DNA from: Conexibacter sp. CPCC 205762
Lineage (GTDB): Bacteria > Actinomycetota > Thermoleophilia > Solirubrobacterales > Solirubrobacteraceae
Length of the DNA: 64,000 bases
Direction of reading: 5' to 3'
Assembly (NCBI RefSeq): GCF_030646155.1
Contig: NZ_JAUTDN010000019.1
Span: forward strand, 1 to 64,000
In this document: piece by piece, positions 17,088 to 24,600 of the stretch
Numbering within the stretch: position 1 is the first letter of the stretch
Layout of the letters: every line of letters begins with the position of its first letter
The notes under the pieces: generated by a model
Seen by the model: only the letters and a program-made list of their open reading frames with translations
The model's database searches: none
What the model was told of the DNA's origin: nothing
Made by a program: the position numbers and the translations under genes

Positions 17088-17598
17088 AGAGGACGGTCGC
17101 GGCCTCGGCGACGGTCTCGTCCGGGTCGAGCCTGAGCGAGCCGTCGGCGATCCCGTCCTGGAGCAGCTGCTGGAGCGGGGCGGTGAAGGCGGGCTGGGTC
17201 AGGACGCCGTCGCCGCTGGCCGCGGCCGCGCCGCGCTCGGGCTCGGCGGCGGCGTCCGCTGCCGGGGCGTGGAAGATCTCGTCGCGCTCGGCGGCGTCGA
17301 GCGCGGCCAGCAGCGCGAGGTTCTGCTCGGTCACGCCGCAGAGCGCGGTCAGCGCCAGCGCGAGCCGCGCGCGGCCGTCGCCGGAGGCCGTCAGCGGCGG
17401 CTCCAGCGCACGCCGGTAGTCGCCCTCCAGCAGCGTCCCGAGGGCGCCCAGCACGTGCTCGCGGCGGACGCCGCGGCGGTGCAGCGTCATCCGCGAGACG
17501 CCGAGCGCGCCGGCGAGCCGCTCCATCGTCGCCGCCTCCCAGCCGTCGCGCTCGATCGCGTCGCGGGCGCGCCGCAGCGCCTCCTCGTCGCCGATCAC
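16978..17598 (-). CDS. TetR/AcrR-family regulator
   Basis: A 206-residue regulator with a short N-terminal helix-turn-helix (ATMERLAGALGVSRMTLHRR, about res 24-43) and an all-helical ligand domain containing a Pro/Ala-rich insert around residues 115-130. GTG 17598 is favoured because it overlaps the stop of the ABC ATPase gene (GTGA); TTG 17601 is an alternative. The HTH is slightly atypical (HRRGVRREHV in place of YxHFxxKEEL). It is the second gene of an operon with the ABC ATPase, and the palindrome in front of that operon is the likely operator for autoregulation. Confidence 0.8.
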   Translation of the reverse strand: MIGDEEALRRARDAIERDGWEAATMERLAGALGVSRMTLHRRGVRREHVLGALGTLLEGDYRRALEPPLTASGDGRARLALALTALCGVTEQNLALLAALDAAERDEIFHAPAADAAAEPERGAAAASGDGVLTQPAFTAPLQQLLQDGIADGSLRLDPDETVAEAATVLFNLLSWTYRHLRLGHHWPPERAAAAVTRRALRSVSA

Positions 17599-18404
17599 CA
17601 ATGCGCCTCGGCGCGCGCCAGCCAGCGGCCGCCGACGCGGTCGACGCGGACCGGCGTGTCGAACGTCGCGGTCAGGTTCGCGCCGCTGATCGTCTGCTCG
17701 GCGGCCCCGGCCGCGACGACCGCGCCGTCGCGCAGCAGCAGCGCGTGGGTCGTCGACGGCGCCAGCTCCTCGACGTGGTGGGTGACGGTGACGGTCGCCG
17801 TCTCCGGCTCCTCGCGGGCGATCGTCGCGACCGCCTGCAGCAGCGCCTCGCGGCCGGGCAGGTCGAGGCCGGTGGCGGGCTCGTCGAGCAGCAGCAGCGC
17901 GGGGCGGCGCATCAGCGCCCGCGCCAGCAGCACGCGCTGGCGCTCGCCCTGGCTGCAGGCGTCGTAGGGGCGGTCGGCCAGCTCGCCGCAGCCGAACCGC
18001 GCCAGCAGCCCGCTCGCGCGCTCGCGCTCGTCGTCGCCGAGCGCGCCGGGCCGCAGCGCGATCGTCGCGGTCGCGCCGGTCAGCACGACCTGTTCGGCGG
18101 TCAGCCGCTGGCGGAAGGAGCGGCTCGTTCTCGCCTCGACGAGCCCGATCCGCCCGCGCAGCGCGCGCAGGTCGACGCGGCCGAGCCGCTCGCCGAGCAC
18201 GTCGGCGGTGCCGTCGCTGGGGTGGTGGACGGCGGCGGCGACGTTCATCAGCGTCGTCTTGCCGGCGCCGTTGGCGCCCAGCAGCGCCCAGTGCTCGCCG
18301 GGGTTGACGGTCCAGTGGACGTCGCGCAGCAGGTGGCGCTCACGCTGCTGCTCCGCGTCCCAGCGCCACAGCGAGACGCCGGTGAGGTCGAGAGCTCGTG
18401 TCAT
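17595..18404 (-). CDS. ABC-type ATPase (orphan ATP-binding protein)
   Basis: A 269-residue nucleotide-binding protein with all motifs: Walker A GANGAGKTTLMN (about res 42), signature CSQGERQRVLLARALM (about 150), Walker B ALLLLDEPATGLD (about 172) and the H-loop VTVTHHVEEL. It resembles the YlmA/ModF-like group of ATPases that occur without a permease gene. No membrane component is nearby. The start at 18404 lies 12 bp after the GTTACA/TGTAAC palindrome. It forms an operon with the TetR gene. Substrate is unknown. Confidence 0.9.
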   Translation of the reverse strand: MTRALDLTGVSLWRWDAEQQRERHLLRDVHWTVNPGEHWALLGANGAGKTTLMNVAAAVHHPSDGTADVLGERLGRVDLRALRGRIGLVEARTSRSFRQRLTAEQVVLTGATATIALRPGALGDDERERASGLLARFGCGELADRPYDACSQGERQRVLLARALMRRPALLLLDEPATGLDLPGREALLQAVATIAREEPETATVTVTHHVEELAPSTTHALLLRDGAVVAAGAAEQTISGANLTATFDTPVRVDRVGGRWLARAEAHW

Positions 18405-18416
18405 ACGAGCAACGAT

Positions 18417-18432
18417 GTTACATGGGTGTAAC
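18417..18432. promoter_or_regulatory. Perfect palindromic operator GTTACATGGGTGTAAC
   Basis: GTTACA and TGTAAC form a 6-4-6 inverted repeat 12 bp upstream of the ABC-ATPase start codon. Its place in the promoter region of an operon that encodes a TetR regulator suggests autorepression by that regulator. Confidence 0.65.
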
Positions 18433-18575
18433 AGCAGTTGGCGGCATGCCGCGTCCTTAGCCAGCGCTTATGCAGCGCTGAGCTTTCACTGATGGCCGGA
18501 TGAGTGGATGCAGGGCACGGGGTGGGCTAAGCCGCACGGCCGAACCCGCTCCGTCCAACTTCCCCCAGGAGCCTT

Positions 18576-18603
18576 CGAACGCCCGGTCAACGCCGGGCGT
18601 TCG
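18576..18603 (-). terminator. Strong hairpin terminator after the aminotransferase-fold gene
   Basis: CGAACGCCCGG (18576-18586) and CCGGGCGTTCG (18593-18603) form a perfect 11-bp stem with a 6-nt loop, 4 bp past the stop of the gene ending at 18608. Confidence 0.8.
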
Positions 18604-18607
18604 TGCG

Positions 18608-20188
18608 TCAGGCGGCGTGCTCGACGAGCGAGCCGGATGCTTCCGCGTCGAAGACGCCCGGCTGCTGCGCCTGCGAGCGGGCGGCGGCGCGCGGTGCGGG
18701 CGGGCCGTCCAGCTCGGCGTCGAAGGGGCGGCCGGCGGCGCTGCGGGCGTCGGCGTCGAACGGGCGCCCGCCGCCGGTCGCGCTGCGGGCGGGGCGGCGG
18801 CTCTGCTCGACCCAGCCGTCGCCGTCGTCCCACAGCTCGGCGCGGCGCTCGCGGCCGCGCAGGCCGGGCGTCGGCTCGGCGAGGCGCGCGCCCGCGCGGA
18901 CGCTCGGCGTCGCGATCTGGTCGCCGCCGAGCGGCAGGCCGCCGTTGGCGGTGACCGGCAGCTCGCGCTCGTCGCTGTCGAACGGCTCCGGCTCGGCGGG
19001 CAGCCGGGCCGGGCGCGCGGCCGGGTCGGCGCCCGCGGCCTTCGCCGCCTGCGCGAGCGCGCGGGCGGCGTCTCTCAGCTCGCTCTTGGAGTGCGACGCC
19101 ATCACCGCCAGGCGCAGGCCGGTCTCCGCGGCCGGCACGGCCGGCGGCAGCAGCGGCTGCGCGAAGACGCCGCGGTCGAGCGCCTTCTCGATCGTCCGCA
19201 GCGTCGCGGCGGCGTCGCCGAGCGGCAGCGTGACGATCGGCGTGTGCGGGCTGTGGGCGACGGCGAAGCCGGCCGCGAGCAGCTCGTCGCGCAGCAGCGC
19301 GGCGTTCGCCTGCAGCTTCTCGACCCGTCGCGGCTGCTGCTCCAGCAGCGACAGCGCGGCGAGCGCGCCGGCGACCGCCGGCGGGCCGGGCGCGGTCGAG
19401 TGCAGCAGCGTGCGGGCCGCGCAGGCGAGGTACTTCGCCATCTGCTGGTCGCAGGCGACGTAGGCGCCGTAGGAGCCGAGCGCCTTGCCGAGCGAGCCGA
19501 CGATCGCATCGACGCCGTCCTCGACGCCGGCTTCGGCGACGGCGCCGCGGCCGCCCGGGCCGAGCGTGCCGACGCCGTGCGCCTCGCCGACGACCAGGCG
19601 CACGTCCCAGCGGGCGGCGAGGTCGACCAGCTCGTGCAGCGGCGCGACGTCGCCGTCGCGACCGAAGACGCCGTCGGTGACGATCAGGCTGCCGCGGCCG
19701 TCGGCCTCGCGCAGGCCCCATTCGAGGTGCTCGGCGTCGCCGTGCTCGTAGACGAAGACGTCGGCGCGCGAGAGGCGGCAGCCGTCGATCACGGCGGGGT
19801 GGCTCAGCTCGTCGCAGAAGACGACGTCGCCGGCGCGCGCGAGCGCCGAGACGACGCCGACGTTGGCGAGGTAGCCGGAGCCGAACAGCAGCGCGGCCTG
19901 GCGCTGCTGGAAGGCGGCGAGGCGCTCCTCGAGGCGGCGGTGGATCGTCATCGTGCCCGAGACGGCGCGCGAGCCGCCGGCGCCGACGCCCCAGCGCATC
20001 GCGGCGTCGGCCGCGGCCTCGCGGACGGCGGGATGGTCGGCGAGACCGAGGTAGTTGCTGGAGCACAGCAGCAGGACGGGCTTGCCGTCGAGCACGACCC
20101 GCGGTCCCTGCGGGCCACTGACCATCCGCGTGCGGCGGGCAAGCCCAAGCTGTTCCAGCTCGTCCAGTCGCGCCTCGATCTCGATCAT
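18608..20188 (-). CDS. Alpha-oxoamine synthase-like PLP enzyme (AONS/KBL fold) with long C-terminal tail
   Basis: A 526-residue protein. Residues 1-385 are fold type I PLP domain of the 8-amino-7-oxononanoate synthase/2-amino-3-ketobutyrate ligase family: NYLGLADHPAV, GAGGSRAVSGTM, DELSHPAVIDG and the PLP-binding Lys in GSLGKALGSYGAYV (about res 235). The PLP-ring Asp in the family motif DEAHG is replaced by Gly201 (VGEAHGVGTLG; codon GGC at 19586-19588), while His204 is kept. Residues about 390-526 are a disordered tail with repeated RPFDAD/RPFDAE/VFDAE units, absent from ordinary AONS (about 390 residues). ATG 20188 was chosen because it starts at IEIEARLDEL, the usual N-terminus. No biotin genes are adjacent. 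Confidence 0.85.
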   Translation of the reverse strand: MIEIEARLDELEQLGLARRTRMVSGPQGPRVVLDGKPVLLLCSSNYLGLADHPAVREAAADAAMRWGVGAGGSRAVSGTMTIHRRLEERLAAFQQRQAALLFGSGYLANVGVVSALARAGDVVFCDELSHPAVIDGCRLSRADVFVYEHGDAEHLEWGLREADGRGSLIVTDGVFGRDGDVAPLHELVDLAARWDVRLVVGEAHGVGTLGPGGRGAVAEAGVEDGVDAIVGSLGKALGSYGAYVACDQQMAKYLACAARTLLHSTAPGPPAVAGALAALSLLEQQPRRVEKLQANAALLRDELLAAGFAVAHSPHTPIVTLPLGDAAATLRTIEKALDRGVFAQPLLPPAVPAAETGLRLAVMASHSKSELRDAARALAQAAKAAGADPAARPARLPAEPEPFDSDERELPVTANGGLPLGGDQIATPSVRAGARLAEPTPGLRGRERRAELWDDGDGWVEQSRRPARSATGGGRPFDADARSAAGRPFDAELDGPPAPRAAARSQAQQPGVFDAEASGSLVEHAA

Positions 20189-20225
20189 GGTGAGAGGCAC
20201 GTTATGTGCACCGTCGGACGGCACT

Positions 20226-20246
20226 TTTCCCGCACGTAGCGGGAAA
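20226..20246. promoter_or_regulatory. Dyad TTTCCCGC-ACGTA-GCGGGAAA in divergent promoter region
   Basis: An 8-bp perfect inverted repeat (20226-20233 and 20239-20246) between the start of the PLP enzyme gene (20188) and the divergent gene starting at 20439. It could be an operator or a 5' hairpin. The rest of the 250-bp gap holds no gene. Confidence 0.5.
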
Positions 20247-20438
20247 GTTCGTGACGGGCGCCGCATCCCGAACGGTTGTTCGACACAATTCGACCCTCAG
20301 GCTCGACCTGACCGTGAGGAATCGGCGGTTTTGGCCGGATGTTCGGCCGGCTTGCGCGCCAGGAGCGGCATGCGCCCCTATCGCCGTGAGGGATCGAGTG
20401 GGACCATCGATTTACCTGGAACTGGCAGGAGGTCCGAG

Positions 20439-20963
20439 TTGGCACAGGCCGAGGGAACGGCCGCGCCCGCGGCGCAGGTCATCCCGATACATCGAGCACG
20501 CGAGCGCGACGAGCTGGACTGGGTCCGGCGCTACGACCGTGCCGCGCAGCGGATCGTCGACGGCGAGGTGCTCGCGGCCGCCCGCTTCCTGCGCCCGCGC
20601 GGCTGGCGCGCCTTCGCCTGCGCGCTGACCGGCCGGCCGGCCTCCGTCGCGCGGCGGGCGGCGCGGCGCCCGCGCCGGCTGCGGCTGCCGGAGGCGCTGC
20701 TGGTCGCCGTCACCTCCGATCGCGTGCTGCTGCTGCAGGCGCGCAGCGCGCCCGGCGGCGGCCCGGTGCCGGTCGCGGCCGCGGTGCTCGCGAGCTGGGA
20801 GCGAGCGCGAACCGAGATCACGGTCACGCCCGACGTGCACGGCACGCGGCTGACGCTGCGGCCGCGCGGCGGCGGACGCGTCGAGCTGCTCGGGCCGCCC
20901 GACGCGCTCAGCGCGCGTGTCGTGACGGCGTTGCGGCAGCCGGAGCTGGTTCCGAGCGTCTAA
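20439..20963 (+). CDS. Hypothetical protein, possible PH-like beta domain
   Basis: A 174-residue protein starting at TTG 20439, 7 bp after the clear ribosome-binding site AGGAGG; an upstream in-frame ATG at 20370 lacks one. After a short leader (QVIPIHRARERDELDWVRRY) there is a basic stretch (RRAARRPRRLRLP) and a beta-rich domain: LLVAVTSDRVLLLQAR, ERARTEITVTPDVHGTRLTL, GGGRVELLGP. That strand order resembles small bacterial PH-like domains, but the match is weak. No catalytic or membrane motif is present. A GC-rich hairpin (GGCCGGCGCTGCGCCGGC) follows the stop. Confidence 0.65.
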   Translation: MAQAEGTAAPAAQVIPIHRARERDELDWVRRYDRAAQRIVDGEVLAAARFLRPRGWRAFACALTGRPASVARRAARRPRRLRLPEALLVAVTSDRVLLLQARSAPGGGPVPVAAAVLASWERARTEITVTPDVHGTRLTLRPRGGGRVELLGPPDALSARVVTALRQPELVPSV

Positions 20964-21016
20964 GAGACGCGGCGCGGCCGGCGCTGCGCCGGCTCAGCGC
21001 CGCGCGCCGCGCGCGC

Positions 21017-21811
21017 TCAGCGCCCGCGCCACTGCGGCGGGCGCTTCTCGGCGAAGGCGGCGAGGCCCTCGCGCAGGTCCTCGGACAGGAACGCTTCGCG
21101 GCGGGCGGTGTCGAGGACGGCGGCGGTCTGGTCGTCGAGGTCGCCGGCGGCGGCGCAGACGGCGGCGATCGCGGCCTTGTTGCCGCGCAGCGACAGCGGC
21201 GCGTTGGCGGCGATCTCGACCGCCAGCGCGAGCGACGCGGACTCCAGCTCCTGCGCCGGCACGACCTCGTTGACGAGGCTCCAGCGCTCGGCCGTCTCGG
21301 CGTCGACGCGGCGGCCGGTGAGGAACAGCTCGCGCGTGCGGGCGGCGCCGATCGCGGTCACGAAGCGGTTGATGCCGCCGTGGTTGTAGACGACGCCGAG
21401 CTTCGCCGGCGGCATCCCCAGCTGCACGCCCGCGGCGGCGATCCGCAGGTCGCAGGTGATCGCCAGCTCCAGCCCGCCGCCGATCGCGTAGCCGTTGAGC
21501 GCCGCGACGACCGGATACGGGTAGTCGGCGACGGCCGCCAGCGCGGCCTGGAAGGGATGGCCGTCGCTGTCGTCGTAGCCCTCGCTCTCCAGCGCGCCGA
21601 TGTCGTAGCCGGCGCAGAAGGCGCGGCCCTCGCCGGTCAGCAGCACGCAGCGGGCGTCGATCCGCCCGAGCGTCGCGGCCAGCGCGTCGAGCAGCGGCGC
21701 GTCGAGCGCGCCCCGCTTGGCGGGGTTGGAGATCGTCAGCCGCGCGACGCCGGGCGCCGGCTCGTCGATCAGCAGGCGCCCGCCGGCGGGCTCGTCGTCG
21801 GGGGCGGCCAT
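21017..21811 (-). CDS. Enoyl-CoA hydratase/isomerase family protein
   Basis: A 264-residue crotonase-fold enzyme. Oxyanion-hole elements are GRAFCAGYDIGALE (about res 63-76) and NGYAIGGGLELAITCDLRIA (about 105-124). At the position of the first catalytic Glu of hydratases the sequence has PPAKLGVVYNHGG, so residues differ from standard hydratase chemistry. A decarboxylase or isomerase role is possible. The C-terminal FAEKRPPQWRGR is standard. It ends an operon whose first gene is a biotinyl carrier (8-bp gap), hinting at carboxylated acyl-CoA metabolism. The exact reaction is not assignable. Confidence 0.87.
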   Translation of the reverse strand: MAAPDDEPAGGRLLIDEPAPGVARLTISNPAKRGALDAPLLDALAATLGRIDARCVLLTGEGRAFCAGYDIGALESEGYDDSDGHPFQAALAAVADYPYPVVAALNGYAIGGGLELAITCDLRIAAAGVQLGMPPAKLGVVYNHGGINRFVTAIGAARTRELFLTGRRVDAETAERWSLVNEVVPAQELESASLALAVEIAANAPLSLRGNKAAIAAVCAAAGDLDDQTAAVLDTARREAFLSEDLREGLAAFAEKRPPQWRGR

Positions 21812-21819
21812 CGGAGCGG

Positions 21820-22032
21820 CTACTCCAGCACGATCAGCGTGTCGCCCTCGGAGACCGCCTGGCCCTCGGCGCAGCGGATCTCCTTGACGGTGCCCGGATC
21901 CTCCGCCTCGACGGGCATCTCCATCTTCATCGACTCCAGGATCACGACCGTGTCGCCCTCGTCGATCGTGTCGCCGACCTCGACCTCGACTCTCCAGACG
22001 GTGCCGGTGATGTGAGCCTCGACGTCAGCCAT
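21820..22032 (-). CDS. Stand-alone biotin/lipoyl attachment domain protein (biotin carboxyl carrier)
   Basis: A 70-residue single-domain carrier. The modified Lys is in ILESMKMEMPVEAED, with the MKM motif diagnostic of biotin, flanked by the two beta-hairpins VEVEVGDTIDEGD and EGQAVSEGDTLIVLE. The start at 22032 is preceded by GGAGGTCCCCC. Such small carriers serve actinobacterial acyl-CoA carboxylases in which carrier, carboxylase and carboxyltransferase are separate chains. No biotin carboxylase gene is in the window. The carboxyltransferase at 42.6 kb is a possible partner but lies 20 kb away. Confidence 0.9.
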   Translation of the reverse strand: MADVEAHITGTVWRVEVEVGDTIDEGDTVVILESMKMEMPVEAEDPGTVKEIRCAEGQAVSEGDTLIVLE

Positions 22033-22112
22033 GGGGGACCTCCTGGAAGTGCGCGGATGGGGACGGCGCCGCGGTCCGGCCCGCCGGAGCGGCACAATAG
22101 CCGCCGGAGCCG

Positions 22113-22853
22113 ATGTCCGCCGACGCTTCCCCCCACTCGCAGGAGCCCGCCCCGACGGCCGTCGGGAGCCCGCCCGTCGTGCTGATCGCCGCCTACGAGG
22201 AGGCCGACCGCCTGCCGGCGACGCTCGCCGCGCTGTGGGAGGTCTTCCCGGGGGCGCGGATCGTCGTCGCCGACGACGGCTCCTCCGACGGCACCGCCGA
22301 CGTCGCCGAGGCGCACGGCGCCGAGGTCGCGCGCTCGCCGGTCAACGTCGGCAAGGGCGGCGCGGCGACGCTCGGCGCGCAGCGGCTGCTGGCGCTGGCG
22401 CAGGAGCCGCAGCCGCCGGTCGTGCTGCTGTGCGACGGCGACCTCGCGACCAGCGCGAGCGCGCTGAGGCAGCTTGTCGAGACGGTCCAGCGGGGTGAGG
22501 CGGACCTCGCCGTCGCCGCCTTCGCGCGCCGCGTCGGCGGCGGCTTCGGGCTCGCGGTCGGCTTCGCGCGCTGGGCGATCAGACGCCGCTGCGGGCTGGA
22601 GACGGTCGCGCCGATCTCCGGCCAGCGGGCGCTGCGGGCCGACCTGCTGCCGGCGGTGGTGCCGTTCGCGCCGCGCTTCGGGATGGAGATCGGGATGACG
22701 GTCGACGCCGTCCGCGCCGGCTACCGCGTCGCCGAGGTCGAGCTGCCGCTGACGCACCGCGCGACCGGCAAGACGCTCAAGGGCTTCCTGCACCGCGGCC
22801 GTCAGCTGAAGGACTTCGTCGCGGTCTACCTCGCGCGCGGCCGCGCCGCCTGA
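22113..22853 (+). CDS. Family 2 glycosyltransferase
   Basis: A 246-residue GT-A fold transferase. PPVVLIAAYEEADRLPATL (res 20-38) is the nucleotide-binding start, VVADDGSSDGT (about 50-60) carries the family Asp pair, and LLCDGDLATS (about 105-114) is the DXD-type metal site. MEIGMTVDAVRAGYRVAEVE is the usual acceptor-side motif. No membrane segment is present. It resembles dolichyl-phosphate mannosyltransferase-like GT2 enzymes and probably acts on a lipid-linked acceptor, which is inference. It is divergent from the biotinyl carrier gene. Confidence 0.85.
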   Translation: MSADASPHSQEPAPTAVGSPPVVLIAAYEEADRLPATLAALWEVFPGARIVVADDGSSDGTADVAEAHGAEVARSPVNVGKGGAATLGAQRLLALAQEPQPPVVLLCDGDLATSASALRQLVETVQRGEADLAVAAFARRVGGGFGLAVGFARWAIRRRCGLETVAPISGQRALRADLLPAVVPFAPRFGMEIGMTVDAVRAGYRVAEVELPLTHRATGKTLKGFLHRGRQLKDFVAVYLARGRAA

Positions 22854-22899
22854 GCGCGCCGCCGCGTCGCGCTGTCCGCGCGCCGCGCCACCCGCCGCC

Positions 22900-23754
22900 T
22901 CACCGCTTGCAGCGCTTCAGCGCCCGCGCGTAGAAGCGCAGGTAGTCGGCCATGTGGGCGCGCCAGTAGCCGCCCTCGTGCGCGCCCGGCCAGGTCTTCC
23001 TCGTGACCTGCGCGCCGCCGGCTCTGAGCGCGCTCGCGAAGGCGTCGTCGCCGGCGTGGAAGGGATCGTCGGCGCCGCCGTCGAGCCACAGCGGGATCCC
23101 GCGCCACGGCGACGGATCGGCCTGCGCCGCCGCGATCAGGTCGTGGGCGGCGAAGTCGTCGGCGTCGTCGAAGGCGCCGGCGGCGCTGTCGCCGGCCTGC
23201 TGCCAGATCGCGGCCGAGTGGCCGCCGACGGCGCAGAAGCGGCCGGGGGCGAGGCGGGCGAGGTCGTAGGCGCCGAAGCCGCCCATCGAGATGCCGCCGA
23301 TCGCGATCCGGCGCGGGTCGGCGTGGAGTCGTCTGACGGCAGCCGGGATCGCCTCGTCCAACACGTATCTGGCCCACGCGCCGTCGTCGCGGTCGTGCCA
23401 GTAGGAGGCCTCGCCGCCGTCGGGGAAGACGACCGCGGGCGCGTCGTCGCCGAGTCGCTGCAGTCCCGCGAACAGCTCGTCGGAGAGGTTCGAGTCGGCG
23501 CCGTCGTCGCCGCGGCCGTGCAGGAAGACGAGCAGCGGCCGCCCGCGCGCGCCGCCGGGCGGGACGACGTAGGTCTGCTTCAGGGTCGTGTCGGCGACCG
23601 CCTCGCTGTGCAGCTCGGCGTGGCTGACGGCGAACCCCTGCGGGTCGTAGCCGCGCGCGACGTCGCGCACCGCCTGCAGGCCGAGCACGACGCCGACGAC
23701 GACCACCGCGAGCGCCGCCAGCGCCACCAGGCGCCGGCGGGCGACGGTGCTCAC
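22900..23754 (-). CDS. Membrane-anchored or secreted esterase (alpha/beta hydrolase, esterase D-like)
   Basis: A 284-residue protein with one N-terminal hydrophobic helix (LVALAALAVVVVGVVLGLQA), followed by an extracytoplasmic alpha/beta hydrolase domain. The catalytic triad is readable: Ser in GGISMGGFGAYD, Asp in WLDGGADDPFHAG and His in PGAHEGGYW; the oxyanion site is VFLHGRGDD. It most resembles the esterase D/PHB depolymerase-like group that cleaves small esters. GTG 23754 overlaps the stop of the TetR gene, so it belongs to the TetR transcript and is probably under the same operators. Confidence 0.85.
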   Translation of the reverse strand: MSTVARRRLVALAALAVVVVGVVLGLQAVRDVARGYDPQGFAVSHAELHSEAVADTTLKQTYVVPPGGARGRPLLVFLHGRGDDGADSNLSDELFAGLQRLGDDAPAVVFPDGGEASYWHDRDDGAWARYVLDEAIPAAVRRLHADPRRIAIGGISMGGFGAYDLARLAPGRFCAVGGHSAAIWQQAGDSAAGAFDDADDFAAHDLIAAAQADPSPWRGIPLWLDGGADDPFHAGDDAFASALRAGGAQVTRKTWPGAHEGGYWRAHMADYLRFYARALKRCKR

Positions 23755-24539
23755 GCGCCGGGCGCTGCGTCGGCGAGCGAGGGGGAGGTGGCGTGGAAGA
23801 TGCCGCGGCCGGCCTCGTGCTCGGCGACGAGCGCGGCGATCCCGCGCAGCTGCACGTCGAGCGCGAACTCGAACCGCTCGTCCTCGATCGCGCCGATCCG
23901 CGTCAGGTCGGCGACCATGCTGACGAGCGTCGGGAAGCGCTCGCGCGGCAGCGTCGCGAAGTAGGCGCCGACCTGCTGGTGGTAGAGGTGGGCGTCCTCG
24001 TCGGCGCCGATCCGCTGCTGCTCGATCGCCTCCTCGTAGGCGACCGCGCCGACGAACAGCGAGAGCATGTCGATCGCGTAGGAGGCGATCGGGCCGGGAA
24101 CGCCGCCGGCGCGCATGATCGACAGCAGCCGCTCGGCGCCGGCGAGCCCGTTGGGGCCGGTCGGGACTCTGCCGAGCGTCACGTAGGCGATGTCCCTGTG
24201 GGCGGCGAGCGCTCTGCGGATCGCCCGCAGCGCCTGTTTCAGCGGGGTCTGCCAGTCGTCGGGGTCGGGGCTGGGGAACGCGACCTCGCCGAGAACCCGG
24301 TCGAGCAGCTCGTCGAGCAGCTCCTCCTTGTCCGCGACGTGCTGGTAGAGCGAGGCGGGGCCGGTGTCGAGCCGCTCGGCGATCCGCCGCATCGAGATGC
24401 CCGCGAGGCCCTCTCGGTCGAGGATCTCCAGCGCGGCGTCTATGACGGCTTCGCGCGAGAGCGGCGCCTTCTGCGCGGGGCGTCTGGCTCTGCGGCGCTT
24501 CCAGGGCGGATCGGGGAGCGGTGCGGTTGACACGAACAC
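23751..24539 (-). CDS. TetR-family regulator with C-terminal TetR_C domain
   Basis: A 262-residue regulator. The helix-turn-helix is AGISMRRIAERLDTGPASLYQHVADKEEL (about res 45-73, here split by family convention at GPASLYQHV), followed by a tetracycline-repressor-like ligand domain. GTG 24539 sits inside the leftmost GAACACT element; GTG 24533 is an alternative start. It is divergent from an MFS exporter across a gap containing two identical palindromes, the classic layout of a TetR repressor and its efflux pump. Induction by an exported drug-like compound is inferred. Confidence 0.9.
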   Translation of the reverse strand: MFVSTAPLPDPPWKRRRARRPAQKAPLSREAVIDAALEILDREGLAGISMRRIAERLDTGPASLYQHVADKEELLDELLDRVLGEVAFPSPDPDDWQTPLKQALRAIRRALAAHRDIAYVTLGRVPTGPNGLAGAERLLSIMRAGGVPGPIASYAIDMLSLFVGAVAYEEAIEQQRIGADEDAHLYHQQVGAYFATLPRERFPTLVSMVADLTRIGAIEDERFEFALDVQLRGIAALVAEHEAGRGIFHATSPSLADAAPGA

Positions 24540-24582
24540 TGATTGTACGCTAGAACAGTGTTCGTACTAAAGAACAGTGTTC
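24534..24582. promoter_or_regulatory. Two identical GAACAGTGTTC palindromes plus a GAACACT half site
   Basis: GAACAGTGTTC occurs at 24553-24563 and 24572-24582, centres 19 bp apart, and GAACACT lies at 24534-24540. They span the divergent TetR/MFS promoter region and overlap both 5' ends. Near two-helical-turn spacing would let two dimers bind one DNA face. Confidence 0.8.
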
Positions 24583-24600
24583 GACCGCGAGGCCCCCGCC

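Noticed and set aside
18608-20188. Biotin synthesis gene bioF
   Set aside because: The fold fits, but the PLP-ring Asp is missing, no other bio genes are adjacent and the long tail is atypical, so a specific name is not justified.
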